Shown: positions 1-8,888 of the stretch, one piece after another | Layout of the letters: every line of letters starts with the position of its first letter | Position numbering within the stretch: position 1 is the stretch's first letter | Origin: Ruminococcus sp. AF31-8BH | GTDB taxonomy: Bacteria > Bacillota > Clostridia > Lachnospirales > Lachnospiraceae | Assembly (NCBI RefSeq): GCF_003460605.1 | Contig: NZ_QTVN01000009.1 | Coordinates: forward strand, 76,778-140,777 | Direction of reading: 5' to 3' | DNA length: 64,000 bases | The notes under the pieces: generated by a model | Told to the model about the DNA's origin: nothing | The model's input: the letters and a program-made list of their open reading frames with translations, nothing else | Database searches by the model: none | Program-made: the position numbers and the translations under genes

Positions 1-314
1 TGGTAAGAAGCGGGAATTTGCCGGACGGGATTGTCTGCTACAATGACCAGATCGCGGTGCAGGTGATCGAGACGCTGGAAGCCTGCGGGCTGAAGGTTCC
101 AGAGGACATATCCGTAACCGGTTACGACAACTCTCTTTATGCCCAGCGTGGAACCGGAATTACTACCATAGCTCATCCCCAGGAAAAACTGGGAGAGATG
201 GCCGCAGAGCTGATTCTGGAAAAAATCGCCGGTGTGCCGGAAGAAGACAGTAAGGTGGAGCGAATGATACAGCCGGAACTGATCATCCGAGGATCCTGCC
301 GGAAATATGACTGA
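1..314 (+). CDS. AraR-like transcriptional regulator, C-terminal end (5' truncated by window)
   Basis: Only the last ~104 codons are present; the frame is open to the left edge, so the start lies outside. The visible part matches the end of the periplasmic-binding-protein-like sugar domain of LacI/GntR-type regulators: a PDGIVCYND segment, then DISVTGYDN, then the ITTIAHPQ segment and a closing LIIRGSC strand. In the AraR family this domain binds L-arabinose and releases the DNA-binding head. It ends 48 bases before araA, so it is very probably the local arabinose repressor. The DNA-binding domain cannot be seen, so GntR (AraR) versus LacI type is inferred from context. Confidence 0.8.
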   Translation, partial: VRSGNLPDGIVCYNDQIAVQVIETLEACGLKVPEDISVTGYDNSLYAQRGTGITTIAHPQEKLGEMAAELILEKIAGVPEEDSKVERMIQPELIIRGSCRKYD

Positions 315-362
315 GATAATAACAATATTAACAAAATATATAACACAAGGAGGGTTTTATCA

Positions 363-1862
363 ATGAAAACAGGAAGAAATTACAAATTCTGGTTTTGCAC
401 AGGATCACAGGACCTTTATGGAGATGAGTGCCTTCGCAAGGTAGCAGAGCATTCCCGCATTATTGTGGATGAGCTGAACAAATCCGGAATGTTTCCCTAT
501 GAGATCGTGTGGAAGCCAACCCTGATCACAAACGAACTGATCCGCAAGACCTTCAACGAGGCAAATGCAGATGAGGATTGTGCAGGTGTAATCACCTGGA
601 TGCACACCTTTTCCCCGGCAAAATCCTGGATTCTGGGACTGAAGGAATACAGAAAGCCGCTGTGCCATCTTCACACACAGTTCAACCAGGAAATTCCATA
701 CGACACCATTGATATGGATTTCATGAATGAGAACCAGTCTGCACACGGCGGCCGTGAATATGGACATATGGTTACCCGTATGGGAATCGAGCGCAAGGTC
801 ATTGTAGGACACTGGACAGACAAGAAGGTTCAGGAGCGTCTTGCATCCTGGATGAGAACTGCCATTGGTATTATGGAAAGCAGCCATATCCGTGTATGCC
901 GTGTTGCAGACAACATGCGCAACGTAGCAGTTACAGAGGGTGACAAGGTAGAGGCTCAGATCAAATTTGGCTGGGAGGTTGACGCCTATCCGGTAAACGA
1001 GATCGCAGAATATGTAAGTGCTGTTTCCAAGGGAGATATTGACGCTCTTGTGGAAGAATATTATAATAAATATGACATTATTCTGGAGGGTAGAGATCCG
1101 GAAGAATTCAAACGTCATGTAGCAGTACAGGCAGGAATCGAGATTGGTTTCGAGAGATTCCTTGAGGAGAAAAATTATCAGGCAATTGTTACCCATTTTG
1201 GTGATCTTGGGGCACTGCAGCAGCTTCCGGGACTGGCAATCCAGAGACTGATGGAGAAGGGCTATGGATTTGGCGCAGAGGGTGACTGGAAGACAGCCGC
1301 AATGGTACGCCTGATGAAGATCATGTCATCTGGAATGAAGGATGCCAAGGGTACCTCCCTTATGGAAGACTATACCTACAATCTGGTTCCGGGTAAGGAA
1401 GGAATCCTGCAGTCCCATATGCTGGAGGTTTGCCCGTCTGTAGCAGATGGAAAGCCAGCCATCAAGGTTTGCCCGCTTAGCATGGGTGAGAGAGAGGATC
1501 CGGCAAGACTGGTATTCACATCCAAGACAGGACCTGGAATTGCAACCTCTTTAGTAGATCTGGGAGATCGTTTCCGTCTGATCATCAATGATGTAGACTG
1601 CAAGAAAGTAGAGAAACCGATGCCGAAGCTTCCTGTAGGAAGCGCATTCTGGACACCAAAGCCGGATCTGGCAACTGGTGCAGAGGCATGGATCCTTGCC
1701 GGCGGCGCACATCACACTGCATTTACCTACGATCTTACTGCAGAGCAGATGGGTGACTGGGCAGCTGCAATGGGAATCGAAGCTGTTTACATTGACGAAG
1801 ATACTACAATTCGTAATTTCAAGAATGAACTTCGCTGGAACGAGATTGCGTTCCGCAAATAA
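363..1862 (+). CDS. araA: L-arabinose isomerase
   Basis: Converts L-arabinose to L-ribulose, the first step of cytoplasmic arabinose catabolism; a Mn2+-dependent enzyme. The 499 residues equal the usual family length. Four catalytic or metal positions are visible: Glu306 in FGAEGDWKT, Glu in LMEDYTYNL, His in SHMLEVCPS and the His pair in GGAHHTAF near the C-terminus. A strong AAGGAGGG lies about 8 bases before the ATG. It follows the AraR-like gene and precedes an FGGY kinase by 15 bases, giving a regulator-isomerase-kinase order. The leader of ~48 bases is AT-rich; no clear catabolite site was recognised. Confidence 0.97.
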   Translation: MKTGRNYKFWFCTGSQDLYGDECLRKVAEHSRIIVDELNKSGMFPYEIVWKPTLITNELIRKTFNEANADEDCAGVITWMHTFSPAKSWILGLKEYRKPLCHLHTQFNQEIPYDTIDMDFMNENQSAHGGREYGHMVTRMGIERKVIVGHWTDKKVQERLASWMRTAIGIMESSHIRVCRVADNMRNVAVTEGDKVEAQIKFGWEVDAYPVNEIAEYVSAVSKGDIDALVEEYYNKYDIILEGRDPEEFKRHVAVQAGIEIGFERFLEEKNYQAIVTHFGDLGALQQLPGLAIQRLMEKGYGFGAEGDWKTAAMVRLMKIMSSGMKDAKGTSLMEDYTYNLVPGKEGILQSHMLEVCPSVADGKPAIKVCPLSMGEREDPARLVFTSKTGPGIATSLVDLGDRFRLIINDVDCKKVEKPMPKLPVGSAFWTPKPDLATGAEAWILAGGAHHTAFTYDLTAEQMGDWAAAMGIEAVYIDEDTTIRNFKNELRWNEIAFRK

Positions 1863-1877
1863 AAGGGAGGATTTACA

Positions 1878-3482
1878 ATGGGAGCAGCAGAAGCAAAACA
1901 GGCGATCCTGGAGAACAGAACCGCTCTTGGAATCGAGTTTGGTTCCACAAGAATCAAGGCCGTACTGGTAGATGGAAATAACATGCCTATCGCATCAGGC
2001 GGACATGAGTGGGAGAATCGCTATGAGAATGGTGTGTGGACCTACAGCCTTGAGGACATCTGGTCCGGCATCCAGGACTGCTATCAGCAGATGGTAAAGG
2101 ATGTAAAGGAGAAATACGGCATAGAGCTGACCCGTGTGGGAGCAATTGGAATCAGTGCTATGATGCACGGCTATATGCCTTTTGACAAGGCAGGAAATCT
2201 TCTGGTTCCTTTTAGAACCTGGAGAAACAATATTACCGGAGAGGCAAGCAGAAAGCTGTCAGAGCTTTTCCAGTATAATATCCCGCAGAGATGGAGCATT
2301 GCCCATCTGTATCAGGCTATCTTAAACGGCGAGCCTCATGTGAAGGATATTGATTATATCGCTACTCTGGAAGCATATGTACACTGGAAGCTTACCGGAC
2401 AGAGAGTTCTTGGAATCGGGGATGTTGCCGGAATGTTCCCGGTAGACAGCAGCAAGAAGGACTACAACGAGACCATGGTGCAGCAGTTTGATGAGCTGGT
2501 TTCTTCTTACGGTTTCCCGTGGAAGCTTCGTGAAATTCTGCCTAAGTGTCTGGTTGCCGGTGAAGATGCAGGATGCCTTACAGAAGAGGGAGCTAAACTG
2601 CTGGATGTGACAGGCAGACTGGAAGCCGGAATTCCAATGTGCCCGCCGGAAGGTGATGCAGGAACCGGAATGGTGGCAACCAACAGTGTTGCAAAGCGTA
2701 CCGGAAATGTTTCCGCCGGAACTTCTGTATTTGCTTCCATCGTACTGGAGAAAGAATTATCTGCCCCATATTCTGAGATTGATATGGTAGCCACTCCGTC
2801 CGGACATCCGGTAGCAATGGCACATTCCAACAACTGTACAACAGATTTAAATGCATGGGTCAATATTTTCCGTGAGTTTACAGAGGCAATGGGCATAGAA
2901 GCTGATATGAACAAGCTGTTCGGAACCTTATACAATAAGGCTCTGGAAGGCGATGTAGACTGCGGCGGACTTTTGTCCTACTGCTATTTCTCCGGCGAGC
3001 ATATGACCGGATTTTCGGAAGGAAGACCGCTGTTCGTACGTTCCCCGGAGAGCAAATTCAATCTGGCAAACTTTATGAGAACCCATCTTTACACCTGTCT
3101 TGGTGCCATGAGAGTAGGCCTTGACATTCTGTTTAAGAAAGAGGGCGTAAAAGTAGACCGTCTTCTTGGACACGGCGGACTGTTTAAGACCAAAGGCGTA
3201 GGACAGCAGATTCTTGCAGACGCAGTGAACGCTCCGGTTTCTGTTATGGAAACTGCCGGAGAGGGCGGCGCATGGGGAATCGCAGTTCTGGCTTCCTATC
3301 TTGTAAATAAAGATGGAAATGAAACTCTGGAAGACTTCCTGGATACCAAGGTATTTGCAGGAAATCAGGGCAGTACCCTGAACCCGGATCCGGAGGGAGT
3401 AGAGGGCTTCAACATGTTTATGGAAAGATACATGAAAGGCCTTTCTATCGAGCGTGCAGCTGTGGATTCTAAAATCTGGTAA
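1878..3482 (+). CDS. FGGY-family carbohydrate kinase, probable L-ribulokinase
   Basis: Predicted to phosphorylate L-ribulose, the product of the upstream isomerase, using ATP. At 534 residues it has the two-domain FGGY fold: an N-terminal phosphate loop [14 protein letters not shown], the probable catalytic Asp260 in PPEGDAGTG, an adenosine-side motif [12 protein letters not shown] and LGHGGLFKT near the C-terminus. It is shorter than classical AraB and not obviously of that subfamily, so ribulokinase activity rests on the operon; xylulokinase or another pentulose kinase is the alternative. The GGGAGG ribosome site sits 15 bases after araA. The epimerase gene araD is not downstream: a strong terminator follows. 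Confidence 0.85.
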   Translation: MGAAEAKQAILENRTALGIEFGSTRIKAVLVDGNNMPIASGGHEWENRYENGVWTYSLEDIWSGIQDCYQQMVKDVKEKYGIELTRVGAIGISAMMHGYMPFDKAGNLLVPFRTWRNNITGEASRKLSELFQYNIPQRWSIAHLYQAILNGEPHVKDIDYIATLEAYVHWKLTGQRVLGIGDVAGMFPVDSSKKDYNETMVQQFDELVSSYGFPWKLREILPKCLVAGEDAGCLTEEGAKLLDVTGRLEAGIPMCPPEGDAGTGMVATNSVAKRTGNVSAGTSVFASIVLEKELSAPYSEIDMVATPSGHPVAMAHSNNCTTDLNAWVNIFREFTEAMGIEADMNKLFGTLYNKALEGDVDCGGLLSYCYFSGEHMTGFSEGRPLFVRSPESKFNLANFMRTHLYTCLGAMRVGLDILFKKEGVKVDRLLGHGGLFKTKGVGQQILADAVNAPVSVMETAGEGGAWGIAVLASYLVNKDGNETLEDFLDTKVFAGNQGSTLNPDPEGVEGFNMFMERYMKGLSIERAAVDSKIW

Positions 3483-3510
3483 TTTTATTCCATAATCCAC
3501 ATAAATCAGG

Positions 3511-3569
3511 AACCTTCCATACATCGGCGGCTTTTTTTACATAGCCTCTGGTGTACGGAAGGTTTTTTT
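3511..3569 (+). terminator. Rho-independent terminator of the arabinose operon
   Basis: AACCTTCCATACAT at 3511-3524 pairs, with G-U pairs, with GTGTACGGAAGGTT at 3551-3564, and T7 follows at 3563-3569. The long loop holds a second T-run. It separates araA-kinase from the acyltransferase pair. Confidence 0.85.
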
Positions 3570-3600
3570 GCTATACTAATGCCACAGAAAGGAGAGGCAA

Positions 3601-5016
3601 ATGGTTTTTAGTTCAATGCTTTTTCTGTGGATTTTTCTGCCGCTGGTGCTGGCGGCTTATTATCTTAGCCCGAGGAAAATCCGCAATGGGATTCTGGTGT
3701 TTTTCAGCCTGCTTTTTTATGCGTGGGGAGAACCTATTTATATTCTTCTCATGCTTTGTTCTGTTCTGGTTAATTTCATGGGCGGAATTTTTATGGAAGA
3801 CCATAAGACCCATAGGAAGGGAATTCTGTGGGGAACGGTTCTGATCAATCTTGGCCTTCTGGGATATTTTAAATGCTTTAATTTCCTGGCAGAGATAATT
3901 GGCAAAATCCTGCCTGGCGGCCTTGGAAATCTCTCGATTCCCCAGGTGGCACTGCCTATTGGAATTTCCTTTTATACCTTCCAGGCGCTGTCTTATGTGA
4001 TTGATGTTTACCGGGGAGAGGTAAAGGCACAGCGGAATTTCTGGTATATGCTTTTGTACATTTCCTTTTTCCCCCAGCTGATCGCAGGACCAATTGTAAA
4101 GTACCGGGATATTGCGCAGCAGATTCTGGAACGAAAGGAGACTGTGGAGAAATTTGCGGCAGGAGTCATGCGCTTTTGCTGGGGCCTTGGGAAAAAGGTT
4201 CTTCTGGCAAATGCTTTCGCGGAAGTGGTGGATGATATTTTTCAGTACGGACCGGAAGCCGTGTCAAGAAAGGCCTTGTGGCTTGGGGCAGTTCTCTATA
4301 TGCTGCAGATCTATTACGATTTTTCAGGCTATTCCGATATGGCAGTCGGCCTTGGGAAAATGTTCGGCTTCCAGTTTCAGGAGAACTTTGATTATCCCTA
4401 CGTGTCCGGCTCTGTGAAAGAATTCTGGAGACGGTGGCATATTTCCCTGTCCTCCTGGTTCCGGGATTATGTGTACATTCCCCTTGGCGGGAACAGGAAA
4501 GGAGCGCTTTGCACCTACCGAAACCTTCTGATCGTGTTTTTCCTTACCGGAATGTGGCATGGCGCAGGAACCGGATTTATTCTCTGGGGACTTTATCACG
4601 GACTGTTTCTGATCCTGGAACGGGTGTGGCTGGGGAAAAAGCTGGAGAAGCTGCCTGGCTTTGTTGGCTGGGGATATACCATGATCGTGGTGTTCTTGGG
4701 CTGGATCCTTTTCCGTGCGGAGGACTTCGGACTGTTTTGTTCTTATGTGAAGAACCTGTTTGTGTCCCATGGAGGAATGATTCTGACCTCCGCATATCTG
4801 GACAAAAAGCTGCTGTTTCTGTTGATCATGGGAATTCTGTTCGCGGGATTTGTTCAGAAGGTGTATGGGCTTTTGCGGGAAAAAATGCCGGGGAAATTTC
4901 CGGAGAATGGCGTGGTCACAGTGCCAAGAATCGTGGCATCTATAGCGATTTTGTGGCTTTGTGTGATGTCGTTAGTGAATAACAGCTACAATCCGTTTAT
5001 TTATTTCAGATTTTGA
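3601..5016 (+). CDS. MBOAT-family O-acyltransferase (AlgI-like)
   Basis: Integral membrane acyltransferase of the AlgI/DltB-like MBOAT group, expected to move an acyl (often acetyl) group across the membrane for modification of a surface polysaccharide or other envelope glycan. The 471 residues form about ten membrane segments. The conserved block FWRRWHISLSSWFRDYVYIPLGG is split around residue 280, and the invariant His320 lies in GMWHGAGTG. An AAAGGAGAGG ribosome site precedes the ATG. The next gene, 10 bases on, is its usual SGNH-type partner. The polymer that is modified cannot be told; no polysaccharide synthesis genes are nearby. Confidence 0.92.
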   Translation: MVFSSMLFLWIFLPLVLAAYYLSPRKIRNGILVFFSLLFYAWGEPIYILLMLCSVLVNFMGGIFMEDHKTHRKGILWGTVLINLGLLGYFKCFNFLAEIIGKILPGGLGNLSIPQVALPIGISFYTFQALSYVIDVYRGEVKAQRNFWYMLLYISFFPQLIAGPIVKYRDIAQQILERKETVEKFAAGVMRFCWGLGKKVLLANAFAEVVDDIFQYGPEAVSRKALWLGAVLYMLQIYYDFSGYSDMAVGLGKMFGFQFQENFDYPYVSGSVKEFWRRWHISLSSWFRDYVYIPLGGNRKGALCTYRNLLIVFFLTGMWHGAGTGFILWGLYHGLFLILERVWLGKKLEKLPGFVGWGYTMIVVFLGWILFRAEDFGLFCSYVKNLFVSHGGMILTSAYLDKKLLFLLIMGILFAGFVQKVYGLLREKMPGKFPENGVVTVPRIVASIAILWLCVMSLVNNSYNPFIYFRF

Positions 5017-5026
5017 CAGGAAGAAT

Positions 5027-6151
5027 ATGAGAAAACAAAAAGTTTTGATTTGGTTATTTGCAGGAAGTCTGATACTGCCCAATGTGATTTTCGGGGCTTT
5101 TTCCGATAAATTTAATACGCAGAATAATGAGAACAGGGAACTGGCGGCGTTTCCGGAGGTCAGTCTGTCTTCTCTTGGGGAATTTCCAGAGGCCTTTGAG
5201 GAATTTTATAAGGATCATCTTCCCTTCAAAAATGCGCTGGTGAGTCTGAATAATTATATGGATACCAGCCTTTTTCGGAATACGAAGATTGGAGATGTGG
5301 TGATTGGAAAGGATAACTGGCTTTTTTACCTGCCTTCTAAGGACGGGGAAAACGCAATGGCTGATTATCAGAAGACCAATTTGTATACCGAGGAAAAAAG
5401 CAGGGAAATTGCGGCTGGAATTGCCAAGGTGCAAGACTGGCTCTACGGGTATGGCGTGGAGACATTCCATTATTATGTAGCGCCGAACAAGGAGACTGTT
5501 TATACCCAGTACATGCCGGATAAGCCGGAGATCATCGGTGAGGGGGATTCCAGAATGGAAAGCTTCGCCAGGTATATGGCTGAAAATTCCGATGTGGAAT
5601 TTGAGTATCTTTATGATTATCTTGATGGATATTCCGAACAGTATCAGCTGTTCCGCAAATATGATACCCATATGAATAATCTGGGCGGCTATATCACCAG
5701 TGAAAAGATTACCCGGGATCTGACAGGAGAATCCCTGCCAATTGAGAAGATTGTGATAGAAAAAGGGGAGAAGCCCTGTCGCGGGGACCTGTCCCGGATG
5801 ATCGGCAGATATGAGGAACTGGATGATGACAGGGAATATGGGCTCAGTGATTTTCACGATGGACTTCACTATAAGGTGAAAAAAGAAGAAAGTGAAGGCG
5901 GGGAGGAGACGCTGAAGGTCTTTTCTTCTAATTCGTCTAATGAGAGAACCATTCTTGTGATTGGGGATTCCTTCCGGCTCCGTCTGGAGAAATTCCTTCC
6001 GTATCGTTATCAGAATGCGGTGTTTGTGCGCATCGATGATTTTACCCCGGAGCTTCTGGAAGAGTACAAGCCGGATGATGTGGTGGTGATCACGGTGGAG
6101 CGGGATCAGAGATATATGGAAAACTTGGGTGAGTACATTTGCGAGAAATAA
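5027..6151 (+). CDS. DHHW-family protein (AlgJ/AlgX-like SGNH acetyltransferase partner)
   Basis: Probable extracytoplasmic partner of the upstream MBOAT protein, carrying the acyl group on to the sugar. The 374 residues begin with a signal anchor (LIWLFAGSLILPNVIFGAF). The SGNH-like triad can be placed: Asp213 and His215 in KYDTHMNNLGG, where many relatives have DTHW, and Ser315 in VIGDSFRLRL. The Trp-to-Met change beside the histidine is a small deviation. It is translated 10 bases after the acyltransferase, consistent with a two-gene unit. The substrate polymer is unknown. Confidence 0.88.
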   Translation: MRKQKVLIWLFAGSLILPNVIFGAFSDKFNTQNNENRELAAFPEVSLSSLGEFPEAFEEFYKDHLPFKNALVSLNNYMDTSLFRNTKIGDVVIGKDNWLFYLPSKDGENAMADYQKTNLYTEEKSREIAAGIAKVQDWLYGYGVETFHYYVAPNKETVYTQYMPDKPEIIGEGDSRMESFARYMAENSDVEFEYLYDYLDGYSEQYQLFRKYDTHMNNLGGYITSEKITRDLTGESLPIEKIVIEKGEKPCRGDLSRMIGRYEELDDDREYGLSDFHDGLHYKVKKEESEGGEETLKVFSSNSSNERTILVIGDSFRLRLEKFLPYRYQNAVFVRIDDFTPELLEEYKPDDVVVITVERDQRYMENLGEYICEK

Positions 6152-6234
6152 GAGAAATATAAGGGCAAAATAGTTTTTTTCTCAATAGCGAGAAAATGCA
6201 GATTACAAAAATAAATTTGAATACTGTTAATCTG

Positions 6235-6263
6235 TTGACATTAAATATGCCAGATGATATTCT
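6235..6263 (+). promoter_or_regulatory. SigA-type promoter for the exported protein gene
   Basis: TTGACA at 6235-6240, a 17-base spacer and TATTCT at 6258-6263. This predicts a leader of about 135 bases before the start at 6408, holding the inverted repeat described next. Confidence 0.7.
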
Positions 6264-6310
6264 AATAACAACTCAATTATCTGACATGATCAACTAAATG
6301 TCAATGTATC

Positions 6311-6392
6311 TCAGAAGATTCGGACTACTGTTCACTGGTAATATTCCGCGAAGCGTGTTACTGGGCACGGTGTGAACAGTAACAGATTCTGA
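6311..6392 (+). repeat. Long imperfect inverted repeat in the 5' leader
   Basis: TACTGTTCAC (6326-6335) is matched by GTGAACAGTA (6372-6381), and the arms extend outward as TCAGAA (6311-6316) against TTCTGA (6387-6392). The inside contains GGTAAT, a small CGC-GAA-GCG hairpin and GTTAC. The structure ends 4 bases before the AAGGAGG ribosome site, so it lies in the leader RNA next to the translation start. It could be a dispersed intergenic palindrome or a folding control element; no second complete copy occurs in this window. Confidence 0.7.
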
Positions 6393-6407
6393 CTTAAGGA
6401 GGAAAGT

Positions 6408-8057
6408 ATGAAGAACAGAAAGATTACAGCCATTATATTAGCATCTCTTATGGGAATCAGTGCAGTACCTGCGACCGCATGGGCAGCAGATTCCTACAAG
6501 GAAACGGAGAAAGCCGCATTTGCCAAAGCAATCCAGGAAATGGGCGCAGATTATGCACAGGATCTTGCACAGATCGGCGATGGCGCAGTGAAAGGAAATG
6601 CAGAGATCAAGCTGAGTCTGGATGACGGTGGAAAAGCAATCCTTGGAATGCTCACCCCTGTGGATATCTCCTGGCTTGAAGATGCATCTATGGACACTAA
6701 GGTGAACTTAAATGAGGGTACCATGATCGAAACCATGGATGTGAAGGTAAATGGCACGAAGATCTGTACCATCGAGTACTATTTTGATACAGAGAATTCT
6801 GAAGTTTATATGAGAATTCCGGAGCTGAATGAAGGCTATATCAAAATGAACATGGAGCAGATGACCCAGGAAGCAGAATCAGAAATGGAAGAAGAAGGAA
6901 TGGATTCTTCCTTCTCTGCCAGCATAGATATGACAGATGCTATGAACAGCTATTTTTCTACTTTGGATAATCTGCCGGAGGCGGATGCTCTGACTTCCAT
7001 CCTTACCAGATATTCTGACATTATTTTTGACAATGTGACAGACGGAGAGAATCCGGGGACACAGAGTTCTGCAGCAGGTGATGTCAGCCAAGAACTGACA
7101 GTACTGGAAGGCCATGTGACACAGGCAGAGGCTCAGCCAATGTTCCAGCAGATTCTGGACACAGCCAAGACGGATGAGGAATTGAAGGGACTGATTGAGA
7201 GCTGGACAGAAGCTATGAACGATCCGGAATATTCCTATGATACATTCCTGCAGGCAATCGAGGATCTGGAGAAGGATCTGGACGGAGAAATTGATGAGAG
7301 CGATACATCCGGCTTTGTGTTAAGAGCATGGGTGGATGACAATGGAGAAGTGGTAGGACGCGAGGTGCTTGCTGATGACGGTGAGCAGGAAGAGAGTCTT
7401 TTCAGATATCTGTGCACAACTGACGGCGACCAGAGAGGATTTTCCTTTACTATGGGTTCCGATGAGGACAGTGTGGGACTTTACGGAAGCGGAACCTTAA
7501 GCGGTGATGTTTTAAGCGGAACTTATACCTTTACTTCCGGCGGAGAGGATGCAGCCGTGATTGAGGTTGCAGATTATGACACCAAGGCTGTTGAGAACGG
7601 CATCTGGAAAGGTACCTACACCATTTCCGGAGCACCGATCGAAGATGAGGACGGCAATTCCTATGATCCATTTGGCGGAATGCAGCTGATCTTTACAACT
7701 GACGGCAAAGATGAAAATAATATGGAGTGGAACCTTACACTTGCAGCAAACGGCGTTTCTCTTGGCGCATTATCTATTACAGGCGGCAATGAGGGCGAAG
7801 ATCTGGAAGCTGTTGATTTTGCTTCTCTCACAGATGTTTATGACTTCAGTAATGACGCAGATGTGGAGAAATTCGGTGAGGATGTTAACATGGATACCAT
7901 CACAGCGAATCTTACTAGCGCCGGAATGCCGGACGGCTGGCTGGAAAGTGTAATGGAAGCTGCATCTGGAAGCGGTGCAGAGGAGATTACGGAGTATGAC
8001 GATCAGACTGATATGGCTGGAGATACCTTGGATGACAGCGAGACTCCTGCAGCATAA
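6408..8057 (+). CDS. Exported protein of unknown function, 549 residues
   Basis: I do not recognise a family. The N-terminus is a clear signal peptide (Lys/Arg start, hydrophobic IILASLMGISA, cleavage near AWAADS). The mature protein is acidic, rich in Asp, Glu, Gly and Thr, and has no lipobox, sortase motif or membrane helix, so it is probably released or loosely wall-bound. The second half has repeated beta-type stretches (GLYGSGTLSGDVLSGTYTF and related) ending in an acidic tail. A long palindromic leader precedes it and a terminator follows, so it is a single-gene unit. The AAGGAGG ribosome site fixes the start. Confidence 0.85.
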   Translation: MKNRKITAIILASLMGISAVPATAWAADSYKETEKAAFAKAIQEMGADYAQDLAQIGDGAVKGNAEIKLSLDDGGKAILGMLTPVDISWLEDASMDTKVNLNEGTMIETMDVKVNGTKICTIEYYFDTENSEVYMRIPELNEGYIKMNMEQMTQEAESEMEEEGMDSSFSASIDMTDAMNSYFSTLDNLPEADALTSILTRYSDIIFDNVTDGENPGTQSSAAGDVSQELTVLEGHVTQAEAQPMFQQILDTAKTDEELKGLIESWTEAMNDPEYSYDTFLQAIEDLEKDLDGEIDESDTSGFVLRAWVDDNGEVVGREVLADDGEQEESLFRYLCTTDGDQRGFSFTMGSDEDSVGLYGSGTLSGDVLSGTYTFTSGGEDAAVIEVADYDTKAVENGIWKGTYTISGAPIEDEDGNSYDPFGGMQLIFTTDGKDENNMEWNLTLAANGVSLGALSITGGNEGEDLEAVDFASLTDVYDFSNDADVEKFGEDVNMDTITANLTSAGMPDGWLESVMEAASGSGAEEITEYDDQTDMAGDTLDDSETPAA

Positions 8058-8086
8058 GTAATCATAAATGAAAGAAATTTAAAGAC

Positions 8087-8121
8087 AGCCCCGAAACAGA
8101 TTCATATTCTGTTCCGGGGCT
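8087..8121 (+). terminator. Terminator-like hairpin after the exported protein gene
   Basis: AGCCCCGAAACAGA pairs with TCTGTTCCGGGGCT around a short loop; the following bases are GATTATATT, a weak T-tract. Confidence 0.75.
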
Positions 8122-8487
8122 GATTATATTAGGTTATGAAGAATCAGAACTAAGCCTGGAATCGAAAATCGAAGCTTGGACATATTTTGGACATACCTAT
8201 CGAATGTTACGAAAATATTACAAGAACAGTGTTTCCACTAATCCCGCAAACCCTTATAAATACACAGAGAAATACCCGGTAGGGGAGCTACCGGGTATTT
8301 CGAGGGGAGTATAAATAATTAAATAAGGGGTTATGTAAAAAAAATTTTTGAAGGGTAAATTCTTTTTACAAGAGCAATTATAATATAAACTGGAAAAAAA
8401 AGCAATATCATTTTGATGAATATTCTTGTTGGTTTTGGGGAGAATATACAAAGTAATCCGATAACATTCAACAGGAGGAATACACAA
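8122..8487. other. Gene-free stretch with a direct repeat and a perfect hairpin
   Basis: No convincing gene. It holds two copies of TTGGACATA (8176-8184 and 8187-8195) and a perfect 12-bp stem AAATACCCGGTA/TACCGGGTATTT (8269-8300) with no T-run on the plus strand. TATAAT at 8379-8384 has no good -35 and may be chance. The last ~15 bases carry the ribosome site of the small YESE gene. Confidence 0.6.
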
Positions 8488-8658
8488 ATGGCTAAAAATT
8501 ACGAATCTGAAAACAAGAACAGCAAGAATTCAACAAACAGAGCTTACGAAAGTGAGACAAATTCTCAGGACTGCAAAAACACTTACACAAAAAACAGCAG
8601 CAAAAATAAGAACCGCAATTCTTACGAGTCCGAGGAAGATACCACTTCCAAATACTAA
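8488..8658 (+). CDS. Small polar protein with three YESE motifs (possible gamma-SASP-like)
   Basis: 56 residues, almost entirely Asn, Lys, Ser, Glu and Thr, with no hydrophobic core. NYESE, AYESE and SYESE occur at about residues 4, 19 and 44. The middle segment AYESETNSQD resembles the repeat of gamma-type small acid-soluble spore proteins of Bacillus (EFASETNAQE), in which the germination protease cleaves. I infer a spore or coat-associated storage-type protein, with low certainty; an unrelated disordered small protein is equally possible. The ACAGGAGG site fixes the start 75 bases inside a longer open frame. It is monocistronic, with its own terminator. Confidence 0.75.
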   Translation: MAKNYESENKNSKNSTNRAYESETNSQDCKNTYTKNSSKNKNRNSYESEEDTTSKY

Positions 8659-8763
8659 AAGAATCTGCTGGCTGTAAAAAGCAGCACAAATAAAAGCGAA
8701 AAGGCAGAATCATACTGCCTGAAAAACAAAAGCTTGGTGAAGCCCAATAGGGCGGATCAGAAG

Positions 8764-8799
8764 AAAGGCACAGGACATTTGGGATTCTGTGTCTTTTTT
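8764..8799 (+). terminator. Rho-independent terminator after the YESE gene
   Basis: AAAGGCACAG pairs with CTGTGTCTTT (one G-U) over a short loop, followed by a T6 run. Confidence 0.85.
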
Positions 8800-8888
8800 C
8801 TGCATAATTTATCAGCCTCCATAGGAAAGTGGAAAATTTGTTCCCAACCAGAAAAATCAGCATATACTGGTTAAAAAGGGGATCTGTC

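Noticed and set aside
405..1196. 263-codon antisense open frame opposite araA
   Set aside because: araA is full length with all catalytic residues; the antisense frame has no support.
8122..8310. Short open frame (about 60 codons) on the plus strand across the hairpin at 8269-8300
   Set aside because: No ribosome site or suitable start codon, no recognisable family, and it crosses the terminator-like region; most likely chance.
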